A stretch of 47,580 nucleotides of DNA from Robiginitomaculum sp. (GTDB taxonomy: Bacteria > Pseudomonadota > Alphaproteobacteria > Caulobacterales > Maricaulaceae), in NCBI GenBank assembly GCA_021647375.1, contig JAKIUV010000010.1, positions 1 through 47,580 on the forward strand, in the 5' to 3' direction. The notes beneath the pieces are model-generated. The model was given only the letters and a program-made list of their open reading frames with translations, had not been told where the DNA came from and made no database searches. Shown here piece after piece: positions 34,620 to 42,257 of this stretch (positions are counted from its first letter, which is position 1; the number at the start of each line of letters is the position of its first letter). Made by a program: the position numbers and the translations under genes.

Positions 34620-35539
34620 GATTTGTCTCCATTCGCAACAAGTGTCACAAAAGCTTCGTGCAGGCTCGGTTTTTCAGGTTCAAACCGGATCAAGCTTAGC
34701 GTGGCCTTCATGCTTTCGGCCAAGACATGCTGGGCTTCTTTGTCGGGTTTTAGCACGATATTATATGTGTCACCATTCCGTGTAATCTGTTGCGCCAAGG
34801 GTGTAAACACGGCCTCGGCTTTGGGGTCGGGCGTCTCAATCTCCAACCTGCGCGGTGCATAGGAAAGGGCTTGTTTGAGGTCGCCGTCAAATATTTTTTG
34901 TCCCTGTGACAGGAGAACAATTTTATCACATAACCGCTCGGCGTGTTCCATAACATGGGTCGAGAATACAATCGTGCGCCCACGCCCGGCGATTTCGCGC
35001 ACCATGTCTTCGAGCAATTTTTGGTTAACCGGATCAAGGCCGGAAAACGGCTCATCCAAGATGAGAAACTCCGGGTCGTGGGCGATGGCGGCGATCAGTT
35101 GAACTTTTTGCGCCATGCCTTTGGACAGGGTTTTTATCTTCTTGCGGGCCACATCCCCAAGCCCGTAACGCTCTAGCATGTCGTCTGCACGCTTGAGGGC
35201 GTCCTTGCGCTTCATACCGTTGAGGCAAGCGATATGGGCAATGCCGTCGCGGGCGGAAATTTTGGCATAAAGCCCGCGCTCTTCGGGCAGGAAACCAACC
35301 CGGCCAAATGCGCTCGGCCCCGGCGCTTGGCCGAATAATTTTACGGTACCGCTATCAGGCGCGATCAACCCGAGCGCCATGCGCAATGTTGTGGTTTTAC
35401 CCGCACCATTAGGGCCGAGAAAACCGACGATTTCGCCCGAACGAACCTGAAAACTAACCCCGCGCACGGCCTGTTTACCCGCGAAAGATTTACGGACATC
35501 GTTGACATCTAAAACGAGGGGATTTGAATTTTCTAACAT
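34616..35539 (-). CDS. ABC transporter ATP-binding protein (NatA-like)
   Basis: The product has about 307 residues from the ATG at 35539; GTG at 35554 would add five. It contains Walker A GPNGAGKTT, a signature of the LSKGMAQK type common in this subfamily, Walker B FLILDEPFSGLDP and the switch His in VFSTHVMEHAERLCD. The C-terminal 90 residues form the extra domain usual in ABC-2 exporters. It pairs with the permease encoded immediately downstream and probably drives export across the inner membrane. Confidence 0.9.
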   Translation of the reverse strand: MLENSNPLVLDVNDVRKSFAGKQAVRGVSFQVRSGEIVGFLGPNGAGKTTTLRMALGLIAPDSGTVKLFGQAPGPSAFGRVGFLPEERGLYAKISARDGIAHIACLNGMKRKDALKRADDMLERYGLGDVARKKIKTLSKGMAQKVQLIAAIAHDPEFLILDEPFSGLDPVNQKLLEDMVREIAGRGRTIVFSTHVMEHAERLCDKIVLLSQGQKIFDGDLKQALSYAPRRLEIETPDPKAEAVFTPLAQQITRNGDTYNIVLKPDKEAQHVLAESMKATLSLIRFEPEKPSLHEAFVTLVANGDKS

Positions 35540-35585
35540 ATTTAAGGGTTTCACACGGATTGGTTAAAAATTTGGGTGCATTGGT

Positions 35586-36488
35586 TCATAAAGCGGACGA
35601 ATAATGACCCGCTAAGTTCATATTTCCCGCACATTCTGCTCGCCCGTTCTCGCACAAATGGATCAAGTGCGACCATACACTCATGGCCGCTGCCGGATAC
35701 AGGCGCTTGTCTATATTGGTATAGATATGTGCGACTATATCCATAATGGTTATGTGCTCGTCTTTAAGCGCTCTAAACACCTGCTCTTCTCGTTCAAGCC
35801 GATGCGCAATATAGGCTTGTATGTAAGGGGCGACTTCGGTGATTGCAGGCCCGTGAGTTGGGCGGATAATGTCGTAGTTTTGTCGCTCGACTTTACGCAA
35901 GGATGCGAGATAATCGCCCATATGTCCGCCCGGCGGAATGACCACAGACGTGGCCCAGCCCATAATATGGTCGCCGGAAAACAAGGTGTTTTCTTGGCGC
36001 AGTGCAAAGCACATATGATTGGACGTATGGCCGGGCGTATGCACGGTTTCAAGTGTCCAATCCGCGCCCGTAAACACGTCCCCGTCCTTAATCACAATGT
36101 CGGGGGCAAAGCCAAGGTCGTCGCCTGCGTCCAGCTTTATACTCGCCCCGTCCACAGCCTCATCTTGGGGTGGGCAGCCGTAGACATTGCAGCCATGTTT
36201 TTTTGCCAAAGGTGCGGCCATTGGGGAGTGATCCGCATGGTGGTGGGTAAGCAAAATATGGGTGAGGGTTTTTCCCGCAAGCGCTTGGTCAAGAGCCTTA
36301 GTGTGGGCAGGCGTAATCGGGCCGGGGTCAATGATAGCCACGTCCTTGGTGCCGACAATATATACTCCCGTGCCCGTATAGGTGAACGGCCCGGGATTAT
36401 CCGCAGTTATGCGGCTGACGAGCCTGCTTTGCGGCTCGGCGATGCCGTATTCAAAATCATAGGTGTGAATGAATGGAATTTTAGTCAT
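35586..36488 (-). CDS. metallo-beta-lactamase-fold hydrolase (LACTB2-like)
   Basis: The 300-residue protein has the di-zinc motif THHHADHSPMA, the conserved Asp in IIDPGP, and downstream His ligands in TVHTPGHTSNHM and SGDHIMGW. A C-terminal winged-helix-like segment (RALKDEHITIMDIVAHIYT, MSVWSHLIHL) places it near the LACTB2 / glyoxalase-II-related group. Substrates in this group range from thioesters to RNA, so none is assigned. It overlaps the upstream gene by eight bases and lies 46 bases before the ABC ATPase gene. Confidence 0.85.
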   Translation of the reverse strand: MTKIPFIHTYDFEYGIAEPQSRLVSRITADNPGPFTYTGTGVYIVGTKDVAIIDPGPITPAHTKALDQALAGKTLTHILLTHHHADHSPMAAPLAKKHGCNVYGCPPQDEAVDGASIKLDAGDDLGFAPDIVIKDGDVFTGADWTLETVHTPGHTSNHMCFALRQENTLFSGDHIMGWATSVVIPPGGHMGDYLASLRKVERQNYDIIRPTHGPAITEVAPYIQAYIAHRLEREEQVFRALKDEHITIMDIVAHIYTNIDKRLYPAAAMSVWSHLIHLCENGRAECAGNMNLAGHYSSAL

Positions 36489-37413
36489 TTATAAGCCTTA
36501 TCAACTGTTTGGTTAACATGGCAACGGCTTTGGATTTGTCGGCATTAGATAAAGCGATCGGCGGCCCCATATCGGTTTTATTGACATCAACCACGTAAAT
36601 TTTCCCGTCCGGTTTGTCGCGTAAGACATCCATGCCGCCAAAATCTAGCTTCATGGCGGTCGCGAATTCTTTAAGCTTGGTGCGCTCAGCATCTGACAGT
36701 AAATCTTCCGGCTTGCGCAAAACAACCTCAGAATTGACATTGGCAAACCGGCTCTCCAATGGGCGACGTTTGACGAAAACCAGCGCAATTTCACCGCCAA
36801 TAATGGGACAGCGCATATCTTCGGCCCATTGACCATCTACGGAGTTGTCGATGAGACGCTGATAAACAAAATCCGGATCTACGGTTTGGTTTTTAGGTAG
36901 GGGAGCAGTAGCCGCATAGCCGTCATGGGCACCATTTCTCTCGGATTTAACGGCTATTGGGCCTTTATAGGTGAGCGGGTCAACGGCGAGAGCGTAGCCA
37001 AAGACTTGCTCAAATTTCTGGGCGACCCGTGATTTGGAAATATCATAACAGCCAAAGTTAAAGTGTTTTCCTAAGACATTCGCCGGGACAAGGGGCGGTT
37101 TTGGATTAGTTTCATCTTCGAAATAAAATACCGCGTCGGCTTTTGAGGTGTCGCTAATACGGAGCATATGTGCGCGGTAGGTTAATACTGATATGAGATA
37201 CCAAGGCCGGGGCTGGACGGGCAAAAATGCGATTTTTAAGCGCTCACCACCTGCAAATACATGCCCGAGCCGCCGCACTTTTTCGTATAAATAAAACGGA
37301 AACCAGGACAAAACCTCTTTGGCAACCTCCAGCCCAAGCGGCAATTCCGCCCCGGTGGCTTTGACAATAATGTTTTTGTCCTTGATTTCAAAGTCTTTGA
37401 GCCAAGACGGCAT
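36481..37413 (-). CDS. ATP-grasp-like protein of unknown function
   Basis: The product is 310 residues from ATG 37413, or 330 from ATG 37473, which would overlap the upstream gene. I favour the shorter form, but no clear ribosome-binding site supports either. The C-terminal part reads LDFGGMDVLRDKPDGKIYVV then DVNKTDMGPP. This resembles the metal-binding end of ATP-grasp ligases (D-x-L-R...D-x-N). The N-terminal region has KIAFLPVQPRPWYLISVLTY and a FNFGCYDISKSRVAQKFEQV segment. ATP-grasp enzymes join carboxylates to nucleophiles; the substrate is unknown. It is coupled to the metallo-hydrolase gene. Confidence 0.5.
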   Translation of the reverse strand: MPSWLKDFEIKDKNIIVKATGAELPLGLEVAKEVLSWFPFYLYEKVRRLGHVFAGGERLKIAFLPVQPRPWYLISVLTYRAHMLRISDTSKADAVFYFEDETNPKPPLVPANVLGKHFNFGCYDISKSRVAQKFEQVFGYALAVDPLTYKGPIAVKSERNGAHDGYAATAPLPKNQTVDPDFVYQRLIDNSVDGQWAEDMRCPIIGGEIALVFVKRRPLESRFANVNSEVVLRKPEDLLSDAERTKLKEFATAMKLDFGGMDVLRDKPDGKIYVVDVNKTDMGPPIALSNADKSKAVAMLTKQLIRLIND

Positions 37414-37426
37414 ACGTATACCAATG

Positions 37427-37984
37427 CTATTCGACACGCCTAACACGTAAGCCACGCACGGTGGTTTTGCCATTATTGAGCGAAAGCATAAAACTACCTA
37501 CGGACTTAGGTTTAATAGTCGCCGTTAAATCGCCTTTTGGAACATAATTGAGGCGTCCGCCGACCTGTTTCCAGATTTGGCCGTTTTTTAGCGTTATCAA
37601 CAATACGCGCCCGGATTTGCGAACTGATTTCACCTCTGCGGTTAGCGCATCCGCTTTATCGCTTTTTCCGCCGGGCAACGATATTTTTGGCAGGCCTATT
37701 TTGGATAATGATGGCAGGTTAAATCCGAAAGCTTCTCGCTTTATTTTACGAGCCGCCTTGGCGTCAATAGCAACGATTTCTTGTTTTTCCTCAGCTGTGC
37801 GCAGTTTGGCAACCTTAGCGTCGTAACAAGCAAGTCTTTGTGTGGGTTCAGTTATGGAGGCGCACCCATATAATGTTGAGAGCGGACTATAAAGTTCACC
37901 ATCTTCATCTTCGGCGGCATGGGTTTGCGCGCCAAACAATAATAGGCCAGCAAAGCTTAAAACAATAATATGTAATTTGGGCAT
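37427..37984 (-). CDS. exported SH3-like protein of unknown function
   Basis: The product has about 185 residues. The ATG at 37984 gives a clear signal peptide (MPKLHIIVLSFAGLLLFGAQ, then THA-AED). A CASITEPTQRLACYD motif, with two cysteines, opens the mature protein. An IKREAFGF linker follows, and then a compact beta-rich end (VLLITLKNGQIWKQVGGRLN, GSFMLSLNNGKTTVRGLRVR). This C-terminal pattern recurs in alphaproteobacterial periplasmic proteins, but no function is known to me. It is the first gene of the minus-strand run that ends with COQ9. Confidence 0.6.
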   Translation of the reverse strand: MPKLHIIVLSFAGLLLFGAQTHAAEDEDGELYSPLSTLYGCASITEPTQRLACYDAKVAKLRTAEEKQEIVAIDAKAARKIKREAFGFNLPSLSKIGLPKISLPGGKSDKADALTAEVKSVRKSGRVLLITLKNGQIWKQVGGRLNYVPKGDLTATIKPKSVGSFMLSLNNGKTTVRGLRVRRVE

Positions 37985-38041
37985 AGATATACTCACAGTT
38001 AACTTTTCAAATGCAAACACTGCCGGGATGGGCATGTAATC

Positions 38042-38079
38042 CAATATTACAAGGCTGGCTCAATATTGCAAGGCTGACT
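38042..38079. promoter_or_regulatory. two 19-bp direct repeats upstream of the TonB receptor
   Basis: caatattacaaggctggct (38042-38060) and caatattgcaaggctgact (38061-38079) are adjacent copies with two differences. An overlapping inverted repeat, gtaat-ccaat-attac, spans 38036-38050. The site lies between the divergent SH3-like gene and the TonB receptor gene, a good place for a regulator to bind. The 255-base region also holds the leader hairpin at 38242. Confidence 0.6.
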
Positions 38080-38241
38080 AAAACACTTAAATGCTGACAG
38101 GCTTTAGGGGTGTGTATTTTTGCAACAGATGGCACAAATAATGCTTTCTATCGGGGAAAACCCGCCATTCATCACTTGAGTTAACTTTTTGTAATGGCTA
38201 AGAATGCAGTAAGTGCCACGGATTCCGTCTGTGGACGAACC

Positions 38242-38267
38242 GCGTTTTGAAGATTTTTTCAAAACGC
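38242..38267 (+). promoter_or_regulatory. leader hairpin before the TonB receptor gene
   Basis: gcgttttgaa (38242-38251) and ttcaaaacgc (38258-38267) form a perfect 10-bp stem with a gatttt loop, 33 bases before the GTG start. No T-run follows, so it is more likely an mRNA-stabilising or regulatory 5' structure, or an operator, than a terminator. Confidence 0.55.
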
Positions 38268-38299
38268 TTAAATCAAAAGCCAGTTTGAAGGGGTTTTAA

Positions 38300-41200
38300 G
38301 TGAAAAAATTTACCAAAAGTCAGCTATTGCTGACAACATTATTGTCAGGAGCTGTGATCGGCTCAATGGCAATGCCAGCATTTGCGCAAGTTGTTGATGA
38401 CGAAATCGTTGTGACAGGTTCACGTATCAAGAAATCTGATTTTATATCAAATTCGCCTGTTGCTACTCTAGAGGCTGTTCAGTTCGAAAGATCTGGTATT
38501 ATTAACACTGAAAACCTATTGAATGCTTTGCCGCAAACAGTGCCTGGTTTAACGCGTACATCAAACAATCCGGGTAATGGCACGGCAACTGTTGACCTGC
38601 GTGGTCTTGGCTCTAACCGCACGCTTGTTCTTGTTAATGGTCGTCGCACCATGGTAAATGGTTCGGCTGGTGTTGTGGATATCAATACTATTTCGCCGTC
38701 AATGATTCAGAACGTTGAAGTTCTTACAGGTGGCGCGTCATCTGTTTATGGTGCTGATGCTGTTTCTGGTGTTGTTAACTTTATCCTGAAAGACGATTTT
38801 GAGGGTATGGAGGCGAATTTAGGTTATAACATTACTGAAAAAGGCGATGCAGAAACTTTAAATGCCAGTTTAACCATGGGTGCTAATTTCGACGATGGTC
38901 GTGGGAATGTCACAGTTAATATGTCGTATACAGATCGTTCTGCCTTATTCCAAGGGGATCGTGATTTTTCATCTGTAGCTTTCTTTGATGATGGAAACGG
39001 CGGTTTAGAGCCTGGTGGTTCTTCGGGCGTGCCGGGCACATCAATATTTGCTGGCGGCTTGGGCACTTTCTCTCCAGATAGCTTTGGTGTCATCTTTGAA
39101 CGGAATGGTTCTATTCGTCCATTCGTAACCTCAGGCCAAGTTAACGATTTCTATAATTATGCGCCTGTCAACTTTTTACAATTGCCGCAAGAGCGTTTTT
39201 CAATTGCAACAGCTGCCAATTATGAAATTAATGACCGTGCAGAAGTGTTTATGGAGGCTCGATTTGCCAATAACACTGTACCGCAGGAACTTGCGCCTAC
39301 ACCAGCTTTCATTGGCACTACTTGGACACTAGATGGAAACCCTTTTATCACCCCAGAAGCACAGCAAATCTTGTCAGATGCCATTGGTTCTGGCGTTGAC
39401 ACTGACGGCGACGGTATTGATGATGAGGCAAGTGCGCTTCTTCGTCGCCGTCTAGTTGAAGTCGGCCCACGTTCCGGTACGGACAGACGTAATACTTTCC
39501 AGCTTGTTGGTGGTGTTCGCGGTGACCTTACTGACACTTGGGATTATGAAGCTTCATTCTCTGTTGGTCGGACACAAAACGCATCTAATCAAAGTGGTAA
39601 TATTGATGTTCCGCGTTTCAACCAATCCTTATTATTGGCGACAGATGCGGCGGGCCAAGTTATTCTTGATGCTAATGGCAATCCGACGTGTGCTGATACG
39701 GGTACAAATGGCTCTACAGTGGGTTGTTCACCTCTGAATATCTTTGGTGCTGGTAATATATCGCAGGCCTCTGCTGACTTTATCAGAACAGCGGTTGCGA
39801 CGACTGATGAGACCACGCAAAATATTGCCCAGCTTAACTTTACGGGTGATCTTGGCTCTTTACGTATTACAGAAGATTCAATTGGTGTTGCTCTTGGTGT
39901 TGAATATATCGAGAATGCATTCGAATTTAATCCTGACCAAGGTGTTGCGGCGAGCTCTATTCGCGGATTTAATGGTGCGCCGCCTGTTGCCGGTGAATAT
40001 GATGTATATTCTGCTTACGGCGAAATGGAAATACCATTAGTTTCTGGTATGGCGTTTGCTGAAAATATCACTCTTGATCTTGCTGGTCGCGTTTCTAATT
40101 TCTCAACTGTTGGCACCAAATATAATTACAAAATTGGTGGTCAGTGGGCAATCAATGATCAAGTGCGTTTGCGCGGTAACTATAACACAGCGGTACGTGC
40201 GCCTAATATTGGTGAGTTATTTGCGCCAGTTGGTGAGAACTTCCCTGGTGCGGACGATCCATGTTCAGCAATTGATGCTCCCCCTGGAGGTCTTACACCT
40301 GCGCAGGCAGCAATTTGTATAGCTACAGGTGTGCCGGCAAATGTAGTTGGTACAGCAGCTATTGATCCAGCTTCGGGTCAAATCCGCTCATTATCTGGTG
40401 GTAATCCTGATCTGGATGTTGAGGAAGCTCAAACAATTACATTTGGTGTTGTTTTAAACCCATCATTTATTGATGGTTTAAGTCTGAGTGTTGACTATTT
40501 TGATATTAATATAGATGGCTTCATCGCTCAATTCGGTGGTGGTACGAACAATATTCTAAGTACCTGCTATACTGGTGCACTCGGTGGTGTTGGTTCACCA
40601 TTCTGTAACGCGGTTAACCGCCGCGCAGATGGTACGATTGATTTCGTGTCTAACCGTTCTGCTAACGTTGCGGGCAACAAACTTCAAGGTATCGATATTG
40701 CAGCTAATTATGCATTTGATACAGCAGACATGTTTGGTATGGATCTTGGTCAAGTTTCGCTTGGCTATAATGGTACATACAACATAAAAAATGAGTTTGA
40801 AGCTTTTGCTGGTGATACTTTGTTTGATTGTGCTGGCCTGTTTGGTAACAATTGCGGCGAGCCTGATCCAAGTTATCGTCACTTCGTTGCTGTTGATGTT
40901 GCAAAAGGTGCGTTGAATGCTAATGTTACGTGGCAAATGCTTGGTGGTGTTAAGGACGGTAATATTATCGATGATCCAACCAACCCTCAGTCAGTTGACA
41001 GTATTAGTGCATATCACTTGTTCAATACGTCAATGACATATGACTTCACAGACAGTTTGGCTTTGACATTTGGTATACAGAACTTGTTTGATAAAACGCC
41101 CCCGGTGATTGGTGACAATGATGAACAGGCAAATACATACCCATCGTCCTATGATGTGTTTGGCCGGTCATTCTTTGCGAGTGCAAAGGTTCGCTTCTAG
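38300..41200 (+). CDS. TonB-dependent outer-membrane receptor
   Basis: The 966-residue receptor starts at GTG with AAGGGG upstream. It has a signal peptide (ending MPAFAQ), a DEIVVTGSRI TonB-box/plug start, a plug domain (GLGSNRTLVLVNGRRT, LTGGASSVYGADAVSGVVNF) and a barrel ending in FGRSFFASAKVRF with the terminal Phe. It resembles the large receptors of Caulobacterales and sphingomonads that import peptides, sugars or siderophores; the substrate is not predictable. A DTDGDGIDDE calcium-like loop lies near residue 370. Codons are strongly biased to GGT, GTT, CGT and GCT compared with all neighbours, as expected for a very highly expressed gene. A strong terminator follows directly. Confidence 0.93.
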   Translation: MKKFTKSQLLLTTLLSGAVIGSMAMPAFAQVVDDEIVVTGSRIKKSDFISNSPVATLEAVQFERSGIINTENLLNALPQTVPGLTRTSNNPGNGTATVDLRGLGSNRTLVLVNGRRTMVNGSAGVVDINTISPSMIQNVEVLTGGASSVYGADAVSGVVNFILKDDFEGMEANLGYNITEKGDAETLNASLTMGANFDDGRGNVTVNMSYTDRSALFQGDRDFSSVAFFDDGNGGLEPGGSSGVPGTSIFAGGLGTFSPDSFGVIFERNGSIRPFVTSGQVNDFYNYAPVNFLQLPQERFSIATAANYEINDRAEVFMEARFANNTVPQELAPTPAFIGTTWTLDGNPFITPEAQQILSDAIGSGVDTDGDGIDDEASALLRRRLVEVGPRSGTDRRNTFQLVGGVRGDLTDTWDYEASFSVGRTQNASNQSGNIDVPRFNQSLLLATDAAGQVILDANGNPTCADTGTNGSTVGCSPLNIFGAGNISQASADFIRTAVATTDETTQNIAQLNFTGDLGSLRITEDSIGVALGVEYIENAFEFNPDQGVAASSIRGFNGAPPVAGEYDVYSAYGEMEIPLVSGMAFAENITLDLAGRVSNFSTVGTKYNYKIGGQWAINDQVRLRGNYNTAVRAPNIGELFAPVGENFPGADDPCSAIDAPPGGLTPAQAAICIATGVPANVVGTAAIDPASGQIRSLSGGNPDLDVEEAQTITFGVVLNPSFIDGLSLSVDYFDINIDGFIAQFGGGTNNILSTCYTGALGGVGSPFCNAVNRRADGTIDFVSNRSANVAGNKLQGIDIAANYAFDTADMFGMDLGQVSLGYNGTYNIKNEFEAFAGDTLFDCAGLFGNNCGEPDPSYRHFVAVDVAKGALNANVTWQMLGGVKDGNIIDDPTNPQSVDSISAYHLFNTSMTYDFTDSLALTFGIQNLFDKTPPVIGDNDEQANTYPSSYDVFGRSFFASAKVRF

Positions 41201-41231
41201 GCGAAATATACTACACCTAAGTTGTTAGTAG

Positions 41232-41259
41232 CGGCGGGGATTTTCCCCGCCGTTTTTTT
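41232..41259 (+). terminator. strong intrinsic terminator after the TonB receptor
   Basis: cggcgggga (41232-41240) pairs perfectly with tccccgccg (41244-41252) around ttt, followed by seven T (41253-41259). It lies 31 bases after the stop codon and suits a highly transcribed single gene. Confidence 0.92.
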
Positions 41260-41386
41260 GTGGGGCCGCATCGCGGAGCGAGTTGTAAGAGCGACGGACT
41301 AGGAGCCAATAAAAGAAACGGCCACCATCATTTTTATCATAATTTTCCGACTCCGCGATTGATTGAATTTTGAAGAAATTAGAGTT

Positions 41387-41425
41387 GCGGCGTCCTGCTT
41401 TGGGGGAGGGTATGCAGGACGCCGC
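41387..41425. repeat. 12-bp perfect inverted repeat between the TonB receptor and hsp20
   Basis: gcggcgtcctgc (41387-41398) and gcaggacgccgc (41414-41425) are perfect complements around a 15-base G-rich loop. The 315-base gap between 41201 and 41515 otherwise holds only the receptor terminator and no credible gene. The hairpin might end the minus-strand hsp20 transcript, but no U-run follows. It could be part of a small RNA or a dispersed palindromic element. Confidence 0.65.
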
Positions 41426-41515
41426 GTCTAAAGCGGAAAGCGGGTCGCTAATTCCAGTCCGAGGGGGTTCGGGAAGGGAAAATGCTAAGCCCATTATCAA
41501 CGCTATAGACTATAC

Positions 41516-42001
41516 TTAAGCAACCTTACGCTTACGGGAAGATTTCTGGTTGGTTAAATTTTTGTCATGAAGTGCGCCGATAGCAATCCTGCGAGGCTTC
41601 ATCGCTTCGGGCAGTTCGCGGCGAAGTTCAATGCTTAACATGCCGTTGACCAAGTCTGCGCCAGTGACAATTACATGGTCCGCAAGTTGAAAGCGCCGCT
41701 CAAACCCGCGCTCAGCAATGCCCCTGTGGAGATATTCAGGTGATGTGTCGGGGGTATTTTCATTGACTGCCTTGGTGCCGATAATCGTAAGCACATTCTC
41801 GTGGGTTTCAATATCAATGTCCGTATCGCCAAAGCCAGCAACGGCAAGTTCAATCCGGTATTCATCGTCGTTAATCTGCGCGATATTATAGGGCGGGTAG
41901 CTGCCTGTTCCGCTTAGTTTGGCAGCATTATCGATCAAGCCGGCCATACGGTCAAAACCGATAAAAGAGCGGCTGAGGGGGGTGAAATCATAATTTAACA
42001 T
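41516..42001 (-). CDS. small heat-shock protein Hsp20 (IbpA-like)
   Basis: The 161-residue alpha-crystallin-type chaperone holds unfolding proteins until ATP-dependent chaperones act. It shows the N-terminal LSRSFIGFDRM, common to IbpA-type proteins, and PYNIAQINDDEYRIELAVAG. The crystallin core includes VLTIIGTKA, LHRGIAERGFERRFQLADHV and GADLVNGMLSIELRRELPE. The tail is basic (SSRKRKVA). Its leader carries a ROSE-like thermometer and a sigma-32-like promoter, described separately. Confidence 0.94.
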   Translation of the reverse strand: MLNYDFTPLSRSFIGFDRMAGLIDNAAKLSGTGSYPPYNIAQINDDEYRIELAVAGFGDTDIDIETHENVLTIIGTKAVNENTPDTSPEYLHRGIAERGFERRFQLADHVIVTGADLVNGMLSIELRRELPEAMKPRRIAIGALHDKNLTNQKSSRKRKVA

Positions 42002-42100
42002 AGGAACATCCTTTCAAGCAATGTTTTGGTCAATGTAGTTTTAGCGCCAAGACCCGAAACCGGCATCTTGCCACTGCTAGTAAGGCAAATTATTCGCCTC
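42002..42100 (-). promoter_or_regulatory. ROSE-type RNA thermometer in the hsp20 leader
   Basis: In the minus-strand leader, the last hairpin (42005-42025) reads aacattgct-tgaa-aggatgtt. The pairing fits the ROSE signature: U-(U/C)-G-C-U pairs with the Shine-Dalgarno AGGA through U-A, U-G, a bulged G, C-G and U-A, extended by the aaca/tgtt helix. Further stems are possible upstream (ttgcc/ggcaa and gcc/ggc). In known ROSE elements the helix melts on heating and frees the ribosome-binding site. Confidence 0.8.
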
Positions 42101-42107
42101 GTGCCAA

Positions 42108-42137
42108 AATATAGGAAATGGATTTGGGGGTTCAAGG
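42108..42137 (-). promoter_or_regulatory. sigma-32 (RpoH)-like promoter of hsp20
   Basis: On the minus strand the -35 region reads ccccttgaac (CTTGAA at 42131-42136) and the -10 region cctatatt (42108-42115), 15 bases apart. This resembles the heat-shock consensus CTTGAA-N13-17-CCCCATnT. Transcription starting near 42101 would give a leader of about 100 bases that covers the ROSE-like element. Confidence 0.65.
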
Positions 42138-42181
42138 GGTGAGGAGAGTGCCGATTTTGAACGTTCACCAAATGTTGAAAA

Positions 42182-42209
42182 GGTTTTCCTTGCTAAACAT
42201 TGGAAAACC
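42182..42209. promoter_or_regulatory. 8-bp inverted repeat upstream of the methyltransferase gene
   Basis: ggttttcc (42182-42189) and ggaaaacc (42202-42209) are perfect complements with a 12-base spacer, 48 bases before the start codon. It could be an operator or leader hairpin. The rest of the 42138-42257 stretch shows no further clear element. Confidence 0.5.
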
Positions 42210-42257
42210 CGTAGTTTTCTAACGGAAATAATACTTTACCAAAACTTGGAGTCGATC

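Noticed and set aside
35658..36494. Long plus-strand frame (278 codons) opposite the metallo-hydrolase gene
   Set aside because: The minus-strand product has complete zinc motifs. The plus-strand product is basic, Cys- and Arg-rich and unlike any family, so it is a codon-bias shadow.
41225..41500. Minus-strand open frame of 91 codons between the TonB receptor and hsp20
   Set aside because: It spans the receptor terminator and the 12-bp inverted repeat, has no ribosome-binding site, and its product has no recognisable pattern.
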